27,522 nt of DNA from a virus: the IMG/VR virus record IMGVR_UViG_3300030110_003152, positions 1 through 27,522 of that record. The stretch is one strand, 5' to 3'. The notes under the pieces were generated by a model. That model searched no databases. It was not told the origin of the DNA and saw only the letters and a list, made by a program, of their open reading frames with translations. A program made the translations under genes and the position numbers. Positions 15,586-24,570 of the stretch are shown in pieces. The stretch's first letter is position 1; every line of letters starts with the position of its first letter.

Positions 15586-18500
15586 TTATGTTAGGTTATC
15601 CGGGGTTCCTGGGATGTTAAGTCTAGGATCGTTACTACTTATGTCAGTACCCTGTCTGAGGATTGCGGAAGGTCTTGTGGTGACCTCACCGTCGATGCTC
15701 TCTTGTAGTGTATCATAGACCTGTATGAGTTGTCCAGGGGTTTCATAATATCCAGCGAGGCGAACACCATCTTTGTAAAATACTGCACCAAAGTATTCAC
15801 GACCATCAACATATCCAGTCCTCTTGAGACCAACAAGGTCTGTGACCTGCAGGATTTGATCTGGATCAACATCAAGAGGATCTCTACGAACCCTAAACAC
15901 AGGTCTAAATCTAGAATTAACACCAGTAGGCGATGATTGGAAAATGTTTGGATAATTTGTGGTAGTTACAGGTGGTATTTCTATTGGTAAGTTAGCACCA
16001 AAAGTATCTAAGTTTGGTGAGAAACATTCCTTACTTCCATCTTCTTTAATAATACAGACAGGATCATTTGGTCCATAATTAATACCTGGATTTACTGGGA
16101 TAAGTCTTATAATTTCAAGAACTGCAGGGTAACCAGGTCCAGGAGGAGCAACATAACCATTTCCGGGATCTAGTGGGACGATATCACATACTTTTCCAAG
16201 TCCTTTTGTCTCAAGTGGACATGGTGGTGGAATTAAAATAGCAGAAATTCCTATAGGATTCACTGTCCATGGTCTCTCTGCTGGCGTGATAATGTTATCA
16301 TCAATATCTATAATAACATTGAAAACTGTAGGATTTGTGGCAAAACCTCTTTGAAGATCAATATTGGTAAGTTCCATCTCAACTGTTCTACTACCTTCAG
16401 TGGCATTAAAATTAATTTCTTTTACACGATCACGGAATTTTGCTTCTGATATGAATACACCATCAATTTTTACACTAAGTATATCATCCGCCTCAGATCT
16501 AATTCTATATCTTCCACTAACAGGAAAATCTACGTTGGTCCACTTCATGATCCATGTGGTGCCATTAAAGTTTGCCAAATAGTCTTGTTCATCTTTAAAC
16601 ATGGGTGTTAAAAATGGACCCAAAGTTCCTGAACGATATGATGCTAATTTAGGTCCAGAGTAAGTTACTCCATCAATTGATTTTTTTCCTTTTTTTATTT
16701 GATTAGGAGATTCAGGAACTTTTCCTGACTCTGCACATATATCAACTGCTTTTGATTCCTTACCCGAATCGTCAATGTTAGGTCGTGGCAAAGGTACAAA
16801 TCCTTGCTCATCATCATCTCTGTCAACTTGCCAATATGAAGTACCACCATCACTCACCCTATCAAATACACCTTTTGACTGTTTATAAAGTCCAGGTGCA
16901 ACAAGAAGACTCTTATTATTCCTCCATCTTGTTTCCGTAATTATATCTTTTGAAAAATCTGAGAGTCCTCTAATGTCACCCGCATCATATGCTTCTTTAG
17001 CAGTTTTGTATTGAGATCCAGAGGATTGTTTTTTGCTCCAGTTTATTTTCCCAATAGAAATAGAATCTATTGCTATACCATATTTAAATGGATCATCATC
17101 ATATTTGAATTCAAGTGTTGCTTTTTTTCCAATCAACTTTTTACCATCATTGGAAAACACAGCATCACCAGATTTTATTTTAAAACTAGCATTTGAATCA
17201 TTACCATCACCATCAATAAAATCTATTCTTTTTTTATCACTAGAAACTTTTAGTTTTTTATTTCTAGGATGTAGACCCTTGTATACGATTAATGCTTCAC
17301 ATAGTTTAGAAACAGGAGGAGTTTGCTCAACCACCCAGTCTGCAGTATTAAATATAGTTTTTTTAATTCTTTTTTGTTTTGTTTGTGCTCTGTTTTCAAC
17401 CTCAACAGTTACTGTATGGTTTCCTTTAGTCAAAGGGAACTTAACAGTTTGTGGTGTCTCAGATCCAAAATGCTCTAAAGTTGTTTTACCACCTACAAAT
17501 GAAGATCCAGAAAAATATCCACCTTGAAGAATAACTTTTCCATCAATTAATACTCTACCACCATTATCAACAGTTCCCTTCATTCCATAGAAACCATCAT
17601 ATGGAACCTCTACATTCCATGAATTAGTAAAAATAATACCCCCATGAGCAGACCCTTTTGTAGAGAGTGGTGGAACTGGAGATATCGCAAAACGATTCAT
17701 AAATTTAGACCAAGTTTTTCTCCCATCTGGTGTAGAATGCGTGACAGGCCACCATTTCTTCTGTCCATCAGGGAATCTACTGGACCAAATAGGATTATTA
17801 GGACATCTGCCTGGTGCTCTAGGGATTGGTTCCTGGGGAATAGGTGGAAGTGGAGGATCAATTGTCAGGGCAACACCCATTGGATTTTGATTCCAACTTC
17901 TTCGCGATAAAACTTCTTGAACTACGGTGCTTGGAGATTTGATTTGAATCGCAATTGCCATAGGATTTCCTTTGGCAAGAGGTTTTCCTGGGATCTGCTC
18001 AAGTTCAACACGAATTCTATACTTACCCTTTTTAAAGAATCTAGTGTCTATACTTTTACCAGTGCTTGCACCCTGAGCAAATCCATTTTTTTCAATGATG
18101 ACTTCATCACCACCCTTTCCTACATTTCTAAGTCCATTACCTATTCCTTTTCTTCCAACACCATCGCGATTACCGATGTATATTGTAGCACTATCATCAA
18201 CCATAGTAGATATGGTATAGTTGCCATCAACAGGAAAATCAATACTCTCCCATCTTATAATGTGAATACCAGCATATGAGTCAGTTGAAGCATTTGGTTT
18301 TTTAGAATTTCTATTGACAACTTTATCAACTTTATTTTGTCTAGTAACGTATCTTGATTCTGACTCCTGTAATATTTTAACATTTGAAATTTTAAGCAAT
18401 CCATTTTGATCATATCCATCATTAATATCATCATCAAATCCAACTGTGGTCTTATCAATAGGTTTAAACCCACTCGTTGGACTACCACCAATTACTTTAA

Positions 18501-21021
18501 TAGGGTAAGTTTTACCGCCAGTAAAGGTGCCCGAACCTGTAATAGTTTCTTTTTCCTTACCAGATAAACGAGTTTGTCCTCTTCCTAAGTTTAACTCATT
18601 AATATCTCTTTGAAGTTTTAAATCATTATCATCAGTTTTAATTATAATCTCCTTAGAAAATACTCCTGACGTGAAGAGATTGTCATTGACTTTTAATTTA
18701 AAGTCAACTTTTATTCTGCCACCACCAGTAACCTTGAGAAATAATTCATCTCCATCTTTTACAATTGATGCTTTGGGTTTTGGTTGAGGTCTTTCAACCT
18801 TAACTTCTTCTCTCTCTACAGCAGTAGGATCAAAAGGTAGAACACCATATCTGTTTATAAAATTAGAGTCTCTACCAGCATTTGGATTTATTCTCCATAA
18901 TTTTCTATCTGCCTTATTAATGTAATCAAGAGTGTTGAATACAACTTCGGGTTTATCTCCCGTAGTTCTTGTAGAGCGTTGTGATTTTGAATCACTTTTA
19001 GATTTATTTGCTTTAACTGTAATTGTATCAGTATCTCTTCCGGGTTTATCCTTTTTAATATTTCTATTTGATCCAAGCAGTCTATCACCTATTCTAATTC
19101 TTTCTACAGCAAGACCAAACTTGTCAGGATCATCATCCCATCTAAATCTTACTTTAATCTGCCCATCTTTATTGGTATCATAAATTAATCTTTTTCCATT
19201 ACGAGAAAATCTTGCATTAACATCAGAACTGAGAATTTCAAGATGAGCATTAGGATCGTCCCCATCTTCATCATACAACTTTATTAGTAGACCATCTTTA
19301 CTGACATCTATTTCTTTATTTACTGGACTTAGACCTCTATAATCAATCAACAATTCTTGATTCCCTGTTGATGCAGGCGGTGTCTTCTCTATCTTTTCAA
19401 ACTGCGGTATGTTAAATACATCACATCTTATTTTATGGACACCTGCTTTAACATATTTCTTGAATACATCTGGTCCACCCTTGAATTTTCTAAATTGAAA
19501 AATTGATTGATTGTCTAGATAAACTTCACCGACATTATCTGCCATTGCCTTGAAGATATACTCACCATCGTAAGGAAAATCTTCTTGGTAAACAAATGAA
19601 TATTGAATTCCTGCAAAATCACTACCAGGCACGTTTGAAGGTGGCACTGGAGAGATAGCATATGAATTCATAAAAGAGTCATCAATTTTTTTAACAACTT
19701 TTCTCTCTGCCCTAAATTGACTAGAGTCTTCAACTTGATAAGTTAAATCATAAGTGCTATGTCCATCTAGTTTTCTTCTATTATCTGTTTTAAACTTACC
19801 TACAGTTGCCTCAATCTGTAAATCATCATTATCATTGGCAGATGCCGTAAAGTCTGCAAATATTTTAGTGCCATCAGTGAACTTCTTATCAAGTTCTTTT
19901 GCATTTGCACCAAAATTTTTCAGTAATCCCTGCTCAACACCTTTGCCTCTAAATTCTCCCGATGCATTAACAGTATAAACTGAATTTGCTTTTACTTTTA
20001 TTTTTACCTTTTGACCTTTAGCTTTATTTGGGAAACTATCTGCTTTAATTTTAAATCTATGATCACCATTCTTCTCAACAAAGGTGAACATTAAACCTCT
20101 GTCTTGACCACCAGCAGTAAAAACTTTAAACTCTACTTCTTTAAAGTTTTCTTTTTTGCTAGGGATTTTCTTTACTTCTCTTGAACCACCCCATGCCCAG
20201 TGCTGAACATCAAATTTAGATGTGCCTTTCTTATCATCACCAATTATTTCTATTGGTCTTGCTTTTCTTGTATTCCACCAACCATTTCTTAAAGAATTTA
20301 AAAATTGCTGGTAAGCAATAATTTCTCTTCTAATTGGGTCAACCTTTAAAGATGCATAAAGAGATGGATCCCACTCTCCTATATCTTCACCGTTAGCACC
20401 AACTCTTCTACCAAAATCTACAATTTCAGGAGCACAACTTGAGAAATCATATTCTTCAAAGTCATCTTCGTTTTCAAATGTTTGTAATGTTCCTACTTTA
20501 CTAGGAGGACAGAGGCTTGCAATAGCAACAGCACCAGCACCTACACCATCTAGATCAACAATATCTACTTGAGGTGCATATCTATATCCATATCCACCAT
20601 CTATCAAATCCACTGCAAGAAGTGAACCATCATTTCCAATGACTGGATTAGCAACCGCACCAACTCCACCACCACCATTAATGTAAACTCTAGGAACTCC
20701 AGGAGTTCCAGTGGCATCTGGTTTTAATGATCCATCTGGATTGTAAATATCTAATCCAAAAGTATTTTTACTACTATCATCACACCCACTTGTAGGTATG
20801 GTCTTTGGTAGAAGGTCATCAGGAGTAAGTTCGTTTACCTCATTAATATTAAGATATCTAATTAAATCTCTATTCTTAAAAATAAACTGAGTCCCAGGAT
20901 TTAACTGAGCATACTTATTCGCATCATATCTATTAACACCATCAACGTATCCTCTATCCGTCGAGATATACCCGACTTTGATGTCGCAGATAGTAGCAGG
21001 ACCAAAGAGGTTGAATGACAT
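15586..21021 (-). CDS. Giant virion protein with repeated PA14-like modules (1811 aa)
   Basis: Very large, probably baseplate- or fibre-associated and possibly sugar-binding. The N-terminus (~1-60) contains VGYISTDRGYVDGVNRYDAN; residues ~118-168 have a GGYGY...GVGAGAVAIA unit like one in the 1978-aa protein. Four PA14-like beta-sandwiches follow, recognised by F-P-(Y/V)-(D/S)-G-x-Y and D-(N/D)-x-x-x-(V/I) signatures, near residues 447-560, 900-1030, 1107-1230 and 1467-1560. Two of them begin MNxxAISPVPP and are each followed by a second repeated unit: YxGLxPxNK, DGDGxDxNA or DEDGDDPNA, then a DDDPxKxGxA strand ending IxIG (about 558-647 and 1245-1325). Proline-rich spacers (PLPPIPQEPIPRAPG) separate parts. 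PA14 folds bind glycans in other proteins; Ca-binding loops cannot be confirmed. A late promoter (21051-21058) precedes it. Confidence 0.7.
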   Translation of the reverse strand: MSFNLFGPATICDIKVGYISTDRGYVDGVNRYDANKYAQLNPGTQFIFKNRDLIRYLNINEVNELTPDDLLPKTIPTSGCDDSSKNTFGLDIYNPDGSLKPDATGTPGVPRVYINGGGGVGAVANPVIGNDGSLLAVDLIDGGYGYRYAPQVDIVDLDGVGAGAVAIASLCPPSKVGTLQTFENEDDFEEYDFSSCAPEIVDFGRRVGANGEDIGEWDPSLYASLKVDPIRREIIAYQQFLNSLRNGWWNTRKARPIEIIGDDKKGTSKFDVQHWAWGGSREVKKIPSKKENFKEVEFKVFTAGGQDRGLMFTFVEKNGDHRFKIKADSFPNKAKGQKVKIKVKANSVYTVNASGEFRGKGVEQGLLKNFGANAKELDKKFTDGTKIFADFTASANDNDDLQIEATVGKFKTDNRRKLDGHSTYDLTYQVEDSSQFRAERKVVKKIDDSFMNSYAISPVPPSNVPGSDFAGIQYSFVYQEDFPYDGEYIFKAMADNVGEVYLDNQSIFQFRKFKGGPDVFKKYVKAGVHKIRCDVFNIPQFEKIEKTPPASTGNQELLIDYRGLSPVNKEIDVSKDGLLIKLYDEDGDDPNAHLEILSSDVNARFSRNGKRLIYDTNKDGQIKVRFRWDDDPDKFGLAVERIRIGDRLLGSNRNIKKDKPGRDTDTITVKANKSKSDSKSQRSTRTTGDKPEVVFNTLDYINKADRKLWRINPNAGRDSNFINRYGVLPFDPTAVEREEVKVERPQPKPKASIVKDGDELFLKVTGGGRIKVDFKLKVNDNLFTSGVFSKEIIIKTDDNDLKLQRDINELNLGRGQTRLSGKEKETITGSGTFTGGKTYPIKVIGGSPTSGFKPIDKTTVGFDDDINDGYDQNGLLKISNVKILQESESRYVTRQNKVDKVVNRNSKKPNASTDSYAGIHIIRWESIDFPVDGNYTISTMVDDSATIYIGNRDGVGRKGIGNGLRNVGKGGDEVIIEKNGFAQGASTGKSIDTRFFKKGKYRIRVELEQIPGKPLAKGNPMAIAIQIKSPSTVVQEVLSRRSWNQNPMGVALTIDPPLPPIPQEPIPRAPGRCPNNPIWSSRFPDGQKKWWPVTHSTPDGRKTWSKFMNRFAISPVPPLSTKGSAHGGIIFTNSWNVEVPYDGFYGMKGTVDNGGRVLIDGKVILQGGYFSGSSFVGGKTTLEHFGSETPQTVKFPLTKGNHTVTVEVENRAQTKQKRIKKTIFNTADWVVEQTPPVSKLCEALIVYKGLHPRNKKLKVSSDKKRIDFIDGDGNDSNASFKIKSGDAVFSNDGKKLIGKKATLEFKYDDDPFKYGIAIDSISIGKINWSKKQSSGSQYKTAKEAYDAGDIRGLSDFSKDIITETRWRNNKSLLVAPGLYKQSKGVFDRVSDGGTSYWQVDRDDDEQGFVPLPRPNIDDSGKESKAVDICAESGKVPESPNQIKKGKKSIDGVTYSGPKLASYRSGTLGPFLTPMFKDEQDYLANFNGTTWIMKWTNVDFPVSGRYRIRSEADDILSVKIDGVFISEAKFRDRVKEINFNATEGSRTVEMELTNIDLQRGFATNPTVFNVIIDIDDNIITPAERPWTVNPIGISAILIPPPCPLETKGLGKVCDIVPLDPGNGYVAPPGPGYPAVLEIIRLIPVNPGINYGPNDPVCIIKEDGSKECFSPNLDTFGANLPIEIPPVTTTNYPNIFQSSPTGVNSRFRPVFRVRRDPLDVDPDQILQVTDLVGLKRTGYVDGREYFGAVFYKDGVRLAGYYETPGQLIQVYDTLQESIDGEVTTRPSAILRQGTDISSNDPRLNIPGTPDNLT

Positions 21022-21050
21022 TATTGATTATACTTTGTCTTCATATTGAG

Positions 21051-21058
21051 TATTTATC
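21051..21058 (-). promoter_or_regulatory. Late promoter element GATAAATA
   Basis: The minus strand reads TGATAAATA: the TGA stop of the 634-aa gene overlaps the element, which is identical to the one at 12355-12362. It is about 30 nt before the ATG of the 1811-aa gene and would start transcription of the block ending near 13484. Confidence 0.55.
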
Positions 21059-22961
21059 ACGATATATCTAATGCTCCAGAGACATCTTCGTCTGGAGCTC
21101 CAGGATCAAGATCGACACTAACTGTAGAGGAAGTAGATCCACTTGGAGCACGATCTTGCTGACCACTGGTAGGTTGAATATAACCAACATCTTCTTGACC
21201 TGCAGGAGTCTCAGTGCCATCATCTGCGACTGCTCTCTCAACTGCTGCTGGACTTGGAAGTTTAGCATCAGGTTGACCTGCACCACCACCCTGTAGTGTG
21301 TAGTAATCATCTACGGGACAATTTGGTTCAAGTTCACAACCAAAGATATTTAATTTGATATTTTCAAACCCAAATGCTGCAGTCAAACTACCGGAAATAT
21401 CTGGAACTTTATTCATAATGCCATCTAATGCTCCACTAACATTAGCAAGTTGTTTTTGAATATCATCAAGAAAATTATCCATGTTAGTAATGATGGAATT
21501 ATTTGCCTCTTCAATCTCTGGTTGAGCTGATTTGAAAACTTGTGCCGTAATATTTTCAGCGTAGCAAGCAGGAACTTTAGGTGCTAATCTTCTATAAAGT
21601 GCATCATCACCATTAGCACTCTCTGCTGCACGTTTTGCTTTATTTTCTAAATCATCCAATCCTAATGCCTTATTAAGAATACCCTTTAACAGTTCACTTA
21701 ATTTTCCTGTAAGTTTATTATAAAGACAAAGTATTAACTCATTGAGAATTTTTTTCATATCAGCAAACTGATATCTCAAACTAGATGGCATTGCTGCAAC
21801 AACTTTAGTCAATGCTTGATTTAATTTTTTAAGAACAAATTCCATCACTTTGTCCATCAAAGGTTTCATATATCTCGCAACTTCATTTGCTACATCATTT
21901 AAAACCTTACGAATATCATCGATTACATTTGATACTCTATCAATGTAACTTTGAAATGTGTTGATATATCCTTCTACTTTTTTTACAAGGTTATCAAGGG
22001 CAGTTTGAATTGCTTTTGAGTTTGATGTTGTGAAACTACAATTACTAAGGATAACACCTTTCTCTTGATACATGCTATGTCTTTTCGTATCACCTGCCGA
22101 AATGACTGTTACATCATCAACACCTTCAAGTGTAGGTCCTGGTTCAACTGGAGCAATTGGAGAGTTATTTTGTTTGCTTCGATTGCGAATACCCTGAGCA
22201 ACCCTTTTCTTTTTCAGATCCTCATATTCAGGACTACCCTTCTCATATCCAAGTGCTTCTGCTTCAGCAATAGCACTTCGCATATCAGCAAACTGCTCTT
22301 TTGTAAGAGATTTGCTTGGATCTAATCCATAATTATTATTAGCAGATAGTCCTCCATCTTTTTGTGCTGTTTCTTTAATTTTATCAGCAACAACATCCTC
22401 TTTCTGCTTATCAACAGATTTTGGTTTTGTGACTCTTAGGTCATCATCAGGAACAACTGGATTTGGACCACCCTCAGCAGGGATGTTAGGTGGTGGATTT
22501 CTACCCTCAGCAACACCACTAGTAGCTAAAGGTCCAGGTGTATTATTGCTGACTCTATTATCACCAATCTTTGCAGACAGTGGAACTTGAACATTATGTC
22601 CAAGCACTCCCATGATGACTGGAATTTGTTGATCCTGCCCATCAAGGAAGAATCCAAACACCATCATACCCTGTCTAAGGTTTGAGGTGTGAGTAGCAGA
22701 GGTTTGACCACCACCACCCGTAACCGGATACATTATCTGTGCCCAAGGCAGTTGATCAGAATCAATAGATTCTTCACCCTGGTCATGAAGACCAATGATT
22801 CTTACTTTATATCTTCTACCCCAACCATCAGGTTTTTGCGTATCTTTATGTTTTCCCGGCAGAATATTATCTCTCCAGGTGGCATCGTCAGCAATCTGAC
22901 CAATCCACCAAAGAAAACTTGATCCTAAAAATCCTGGGTTAAATAAAGATCCGCCTTCCAT
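21057..22961 (-). CDS. gp5-like baseplate hub / spike protein without visible lysozyme domain (634 aa)
   Basis: Probable central hub protein at the tail tip. Residues ~1-135 fit the gp5/VgrG OB-fold: FLWWIGQIAD, then GRRYKVRIIGLHDQ, LPWAQIMYPVTGGGG, GMMVFGFFLDGQDQQIPVIMG and VLGHN, the standard 'W-G-x-V, K-V-R-I, L-P-W-A, G-x-x-V-x-G-F, P-V-I-x-G' order. Residues ~140-310 form a charged low-complexity linker (LRVTKPKSVDKQKEDVVADK, ADMRSAIAEAEALGYEKG). Residues ~330-520 are long amphipathic helices (VEGYINTFQSYIDRVSNVID, KVLNDVANEVARYMKPLMDK), followed by an acidic, disordered tail. T4 gp5 has a lysozyme after the OB-fold; no lysozyme catalytic triad or beta-helix is visible here. Its start overlaps the stop of cp12 by one base. 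Confidence 0.75.
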   Translation of the reverse strand: MEGGSLFNPGFLGSSFLWWIGQIADDATWRDNILPGKHKDTQKPDGWGRRYKVRIIGLHDQGEESIDSDQLPWAQIMYPVTGGGGQTSATHTSNLRQGMMVFGFFLDGQDQQIPVIMGVLGHNVQVPLSAKIGDNRVSNNTPGPLATSGVAEGRNPPPNIPAEGGPNPVVPDDDLRVTKPKSVDKQKEDVVADKIKETAQKDGGLSANNNYGLDPSKSLTKEQFADMRSAIAEAEALGYEKGSPEYEDLKKKRVAQGIRNRSKQNNSPIAPVEPGPTLEGVDDVTVISAGDTKRHSMYQEKGVILSNCSFTTSNSKAIQTALDNLVKKVEGYINTFQSYIDRVSNVIDDIRKVLNDVANEVARYMKPLMDKVMEFVLKKLNQALTKVVAAMPSSLRYQFADMKKILNELILCLYNKLTGKLSELLKGILNKALGLDDLENKAKRAAESANGDDALYRRLAPKVPACYAENITAQVFKSAQPEIEEANNSIITNMDNFLDDIQKQLANVSGALDGIMNKVPDISGSLTAAFGFENIKLNIFGCELEPNCPVDDYYTLQGGGAGQPDAKLPSPAAVERAVADDGTETPAGQEDVGYIQPTSGQQDRAPSGSTSSTVSVDLDPGAPDEDVSGALDIS

Positions 22962-23188
22962 TAATCCTCATATACCAGACATTCGGGTTCCGAAGGATTT
23001 TGATCACAGAAAAGTTCTAAGTATGTGGGATCATGATGATCACCTGCCTCAATTTCTTTCTTGTGATGTTCTACATATTCTTCTAATTCATGTAGTTCTC
23101 CTTCAATATGACGACGTTGATTAGGAGAAATCATTGGATTGTCAAGGATTTCTTTGTCCTTTGCGATATGAGTTTCGATATTTTCCAT
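22961..23188 (-). CDS. cp12: CP12-like Calvin-cycle inhibitor (75 aa)
   Basis: CP12 is a small, mostly disordered protein that under oxidising conditions bridges GAPDH and phosphoribulokinase and shuts off the Calvin cycle. Here the C-terminus LELFCDQNPSEPECLVYED is the diagnostic CP12 tail: Cys61 and Cys70 with exactly eight residues between them, then the VYED end that binds GAPDH. The N-terminal half is a charged helix (MENIETHIAKDKEILDN...EGELHELEEYVEHHKKE). It lacks the N-terminal Cys pair and the AWD-VEEL motif of plant-type CP12, as I recall for phage and Prochlorococcus forms. Cyanophage CP12 is known as an auxiliary metabolic gene that should turn host carbon flow from fixation to the pentose phosphate pathway. 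It sits between two baseplate hub genes, 6 nt from the upstream stop and overlapping the next start. Confidence 0.88.
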   Translation of the reverse strand: MENIETHIAKDKEILDNPMISPNQRRHIEGELHELEEYVEHHKKEIEAGDHHDPTYLELFCDQNPSEPECLVYED

Positions 23189-23194
23189 TGGTTA

Positions 23195-24544
23195 TTAGTG
23201 TTTTTTTGGTTTTCTACCAAACGATTCTCTAACAAGGTTCATCTTAGTTAAAGATTTGGTTGTAGTAATTAAATGACATAGGTCTGATATAATATATAGC
23301 CCTCCTTGTTGACGGTCAACTGTGTCATTTTTATTATCTTTTATTTCAGGAGTGTCAACAAAGATAGCATCACCTGCATGAAGTGAAAAGTCTGCAGGTA
23401 TTGTAATTGTTATCTGCTGAGAGAATAACAGATTATATCTCATCATAGACTGATTATGTATCTTGGCAACCTCAAAGTTTTGATCTCCAGATTTTTCAAT
23501 TTGTTGTTTTGAGTCACCTGTTGGCATTGTACCAGTGTCTAACACATAATAAGTTGTTCTTGAAAAATCCTCGGTTGCATCTGGATTTTTAAATTTATCA
23601 TTTAATTCTGGAAGGTTTTTTCCACCTTTTTTATACGCAGAACTTTGCTCAAAATCTTTTGCCTTAAATTTTGATACTTCATAGTAAGTTGTAAAGGGAT
23701 CGAACGTAACTATTCTATTACTATAAGCACCTATTTTATTTTTTTGAACGGCATCAATCCTATTATCACTATTCATCGTGAGTGCTTTACCATCATATGA
23801 TTCTGGCACTGTCGTCCCTCTCGAATCAGGTGTTTCATTATATACAAAAGATTTTTTTGGTTTTTGATCTATAAGAGTGTCGATAGATTTAAAAAAGAAT
23901 CCATTGTAAGTTTCAAAGAAAAAATATCCAGCACTCTCTCCTAACTTTTGTGTGGTATCTGATACTGCTTGAGTGGAAAATTTATTTAACCAGAAATAAG
24001 GATGTTTATTATTTGGAATTTTATTACAAGAGTTTGTAGTTGTTTCTATATCCAGTTTCTTTTTGGTGCCAAGACCTTTAAAGTTACCTTCAGTTAAAAT
24101 ACGATTTACAGAGTCAGATATCTTACCATCAAATCTACTAGTGAGATTGACTTTTGTATTCATTATATCTTCAGCAGATACAAGAGTCAATCCAACCATC
24201 TCCTTTCTAGTATCCTCAGATATTGGAGTTGATTTTTTTACATATAGTTCATTGTTTTTCTTTGTGCTAAAATCAAGAACATTTTTATTATTATCCTCAA
24301 TCTTTAAAGAAACCATCTCCTCACCAACAATTGGAAGACCTGATCTAGCAGTCTTTCCATCGATAGTATCACCAGAGTCAGAGTACATCACAGTTGCTTT
24401 GACAGTATTATCCATGATACTCTCATAATATCTCAACTCAATAAATCCAAGCAAAAGACTTACACTTTTACCATCTTTATTTGAAGCAATTGTCAAATCT
24501 TTTATGAAACTTGCTTCTGCTGCTTTTCCTACGTTTGCTGTCAT
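23195..24544 (-). CDS. gp27-like baseplate hub protein (449 aa)
   Basis: Probable trimeric hub linking the tail tube to the gp5-like spike. The N-terminus has SFIKDLTIASNKDGKSVSLL and a beta-domain typical of tube-like hub folds (FIELRYYESIMDNTVKATVM, GLPIVGEEMVSLKIEDNN). The middle (~140-250) contains YFWLNKFSTQAV and ESAGYFFFETYNGFFFKSID, the 'process-the-tube-domain' pattern of gp27/gpD/gp44 proteins. The C-terminal domain ends ITITIPADFSLHAGDAIFVD, then GGLYIISDLCHLITTTKSLT and MNLVRESFGRKP, matching the second tube domain of hub proteins. Length fits gp27 (391 in T4). A clear AGAGGT ribosome site lies 8 nt before the ATG. The match is by fold pattern and by its neighbour, the gp5-like protein, two genes on. 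Confidence 0.7.
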   Translation of the reverse strand: MTANVGKAAEASFIKDLTIASNKDGKSVSLLLGFIELRYYESIMDNTVKATVMYSDSGDTIDGKTARSGLPIVGEEMVSLKIEDNNKNVLDFSTKKNNELYVKKSTPISEDTRKEMVGLTLVSAEDIMNTKVNLTSRFDGKISDSVNRILTEGNFKGLGTKKKLDIETTTNSCNKIPNNKHPYFWLNKFSTQAVSDTTQKLGESAGYFFFETYNGFFFKSIDTLIDQKPKKSFVYNETPDSRGTTVPESYDGKALTMNSDNRIDAVQKNKIGAYSNRIVTFDPFTTYYEVSKFKAKDFEQSSAYKKGGKNLPELNDKFKNPDATEDFSRTTYYVLDTGTMPTGDSKQQIEKSGDQNFEVAKIHNQSMMRYNLLFSQQITITIPADFSLHAGDAIFVDTPEIKDNKNDTVDRQQGGLYIISDLCHLITTTKSLTKMNLVRESFGRKPKKH

Positions 24545-24552
24545 TTGATATT

Positions 24553-24558
24553 ACCTCT
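24553..24558 (-). promoter_or_regulatory. Ribosome binding site for the gp27-like gene
   Basis: The minus strand reads AGAGGT, 8 nt before the ATG at 24544. It fixes this start and shows the gene is not simply coupled to the preceding stop at 24566. Confidence 0.6.
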
Positions 24559-24562
24559 ACAC

Positions 24563-24570
24563 TATTTAAC
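24563..24570 (-). promoter_or_regulatory. Late promoter element GTTAAATA
   Basis: GTTAAATA on the minus strand contains the TAA stop of the 791-aa gene and lies 18 nt before the ATG of the hub gene. Its TAAATA core is shared with the other late elements. It would drive the hub gene, cp12 and the gp5-like gene. Confidence 0.45.

Noticed and set aside
21057-22961. Lysozyme domain in the gp5-like protein
   Set aside because: No Glu...Asp...Thr lysozyme triad with the surrounding T4 fold could be found; the region after the OB-fold is linker and helices.
23283-23300. AT-rich TATATATT stretch upstream of cp12 as a possible separate promoter
   Set aside because: A -10-like sequence is present inside the hub gene, but no acceptable -35 at the right spacing was found.
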